64,000 bases of DNA from a virus, in the IMG/VR virus record IMGVR_UViG_3300040801_002079, positions 221,837 to 285,836 of that record. The stretch is one strand, 5' to 3'. Positions 62,857 to 64,000 of the stretch are shown in pieces (position 1 is the first letter of the stretch; each line of letters opens with the position of its first letter). Below the pieces are notes generated by a model that searched no databases, was not told where the DNA came from, and saw nothing but the letters and a program-made list of their open reading frames with translations. Made by a program: the position numbers and the translations under genes.

Positions 62857-63402
62857 ATGGCAAATTTCATTAAAAGGGCGCAGACCGTACAAGAAGTGGG
62901 ACTTAAGGATAATTCCAGTATAACCCGTGTGGATATGTATGTTCAGCAATTAAATTCAAAAAATTCCAGTAAGGTAATGGAACTTTCTAGAGGTGATTTT
63001 GAAAAAAACACTGTAGAAGATAACGCCGCCTTTTTTACATCCGAAGATACAAACCCCCTAATCTCCGGGCTTAAAGCCTTAGATAGAGCATCGATGGTTA
63101 TAGTAGGAAAACGGGCATGTAGCACATTTGCATTTTCTGATGATATGGTATGCTCAACTCCATACTTTATTAAAAAGGCTGATCTTTCTGAGGCAAAAGA
63201 TATAATTCTAAGAAACCTAAGTATGCGAGAGCCAGTATTAGCAGGAGTTCCAAAAAAACGACCCCTCGCTATAGCCTTTGATGAATTAGCAATGCGTATA
63301 ACAAAAGATGTTAGATCAGGAAATTCAGTCTTTGATAAGTACATCGATGAAGTCATAATGAAAGGAACTGAAGCAATGAAGGAATGGATTTACAATGGCT
63401 AG
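62857..63402 (+). CDS. Hypothetical tail-region protein (181 aa)
   Basis: Starts MANFIKRAQTVQEVGL. A soluble alpha/beta protein with no motif that I recognise. It follows the tube gene, has a late promoter exactly 5 nt before the ATG (predicted leaderless) and overlaps the next gene by eight bases. Location suggests tail or neck assembly. Confidence 0.7.
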   Translation: MANFIKRAQTVQEVGLKDNSSITRVDMYVQQLNSKNSSKVMELSRGDFEKNTVEDNAAFFTSEDTNPLISGLKALDRASMVIVGKRACSTFAFSDDMVCSTPYFIKKADLSEAKDIILRNLSMREPVLAGVPKKRPLAIAFDELAMRITKDVRSGNSVFDKYIDEVIMKGTEAMKEWIYNG

Positions 63403-64000
63403 CCGTGAGTCCAGATTTGGAGTAGCTCTCTTTGGTGAGCATAGGCAAATATCAGATGATTTTGCAGGTATAGATGCTCCAAAGTTAAAATTTAACTTCA
63501 CAATGAGTATAACATATTCTGATATGTTTTCAGCATATGGCGGAGATGATGATCCATATGAAATAACATTCGCCATAAAACAAATAACCCGCCCAGCACC
63601 AAACGTCATATATGAAGATGTAAACTTTTATAATTTTATGACAAAGGTTGCAACGAGGGTAGATTTTGGTGTCGTGACGGTAACACTATTTGATGATAGG
63701 ACAAATAAAGCCCATGATTTATTTCAAAAATACATGGAAAGTATAAGTCCTGTGACAAATATAACAAAAGAGTCGGCACCCGTTTTACAAAACTATGGAC
63801 AATCAACCACAGCATTATTGGGTCCAATGGGAGATAATGGTGAGCATGGGCCTATCCATAATATAAGGGTTAATCATTTAATTGATCACAATGGATCAAA
63901 AGTTATATATGATTTTTTAAATCCCAAAATACAGAATGTTGTATTAGATGAACTTGATATGACACAATCTGATGTCAACACTGTTACGTTCACGTTCATT
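63395..64000 (+). CDS. Partial gene: tail tube-associated protein
   Basis: Open from ATG 63395 (MASRESRFGVALFG) to the window end, ~202 codons so far. KLKFNFTMSITYSDMFSAYG, RPAPNVIYEDVNFYNFMTKV and FLNPKIQNVVLDELDMTQSD resemble gp54/tube-initiator or tube-like proteins in T4-superfamily tail clusters. The overlap with the upstream gene supports co-translation. Cut off by the window, so total length is unknown. Confidence 0.6.
   Translation, partial: MASRESRFGVALFGEHRQISDDFAGIDAPKLKFNFTMSITYSDMFSAYGGDDDPYEITFAIKQITRPAPNVIYEDVNFYNFMTKVATRVDFGVVTVTLFDDRTNKAHDLFQKYMESISPVTNITKESAPVLQNYGQSTTALLGPMGDNGEHGPIHNIRVNHLIDHNGSKVIYDFLNPKIQNVVLDELDMTQSDVNTVTFTFI

Overview
This window is part of the genome of a large, AT-rich, T4-superfamily myovirus (contractile tail). 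Sequence signatures recognisable on reading include a portal (gp20-like), prohead protease (gp21-like), late sigma factor (gp55-like), recombination nuclease pair (gp46/gp47-like), baseplate wedge proteins (gp25- and gp6-like), a spike (gp5-like), a sheath stabiliser (gp15-like), sheath (gp18-like) and tube (gp19-like). The major capsid protein, scaffold and terminase are not in the window. The host cannot be fixed from the sequence. Consensus sigma70-type promoters, intrinsic terminators and possible twin-arginine-like signal peptides suggest a Gram-negative bacterium.

Region 1 (about 1-19,300) is a tRNA and accessory block, transcribed almost entirely on the minus strand. I read about 29 tRNA genes, including a likely initiator tRNA, plus several tRNA-like or degenerate elements. 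Small accessory genes lie between them: a DUF2235/Tle1-like hydrolase, a Pth2-type peptidyl-tRNA hydrolase, a NADAR-family protein, a PD-(D/E)XK-like protein, a GIY-YIG nuclease, a HAD phosphatase-like protein, a sulfotransferase, many small proteins, and an 82-codon gene resembling a piece of a major capsid protein. Three plus-strand genes interrupt the block: two kinase-like proteins and one ADP-ribosyltransferase-like protein. Spacers hold structured RNA candidates, including one with its own sigma70 promoter and terminator (10,432-10,677). A leader with overlapping antiterminator and terminator helices (18,785-19,100) sits behind a consensus promoter upstream of the array.

Region 2 (about 19,100-30,650) carries a zinc-ribbon protein, a nucleoside deoxyribosyltransferase-like protein, and then a minus-strand head module: internal-protein candidates, protease, small core-protein candidates, portal, and a 991-residue putative tape measure protein. 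Region 3 (30,700-37,950) is regulatory and DNA-metabolic: late sigma factor, SbcCD-like pair, DinG/XPD-like helicase, a 600-base non-coding block, a RuvC-like protein and a SLOG/DUF2493 protein. Region 4 (37,930-64,000) is the tail and baseplate module: a hub protein with a possible -1 frameshift extension, then plus-strand initiator/wedge/hub/spike genes, gp25, gp6, a 3,404-residue protein with a Thr/Pro/Val repeat tail, gp15, sheath, tube and a cut-off final gene.

Two themes tie the window together. First, at least twelve proteins, including the gp21-like protease itself, start with a short amphipathic peptide ending in L-x-E. This resembles the T4 capsid-targeting sequence cleaved by gp21. 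The set includes the ADP-ribosyltransferase-like and both kinase-like proteins, suggesting an arsenal packaged in the head and delivered with the DNA, as T4 does with Alt and the internal proteins. Second, more than twenty (T/C/A/G)ATAAATA late-promoter boxes precede genes, fitting the encoded gp55-like sigma factor. At seven genes the box lies exactly 5 nt before the ATG, which predicts leaderless late mRNAs.
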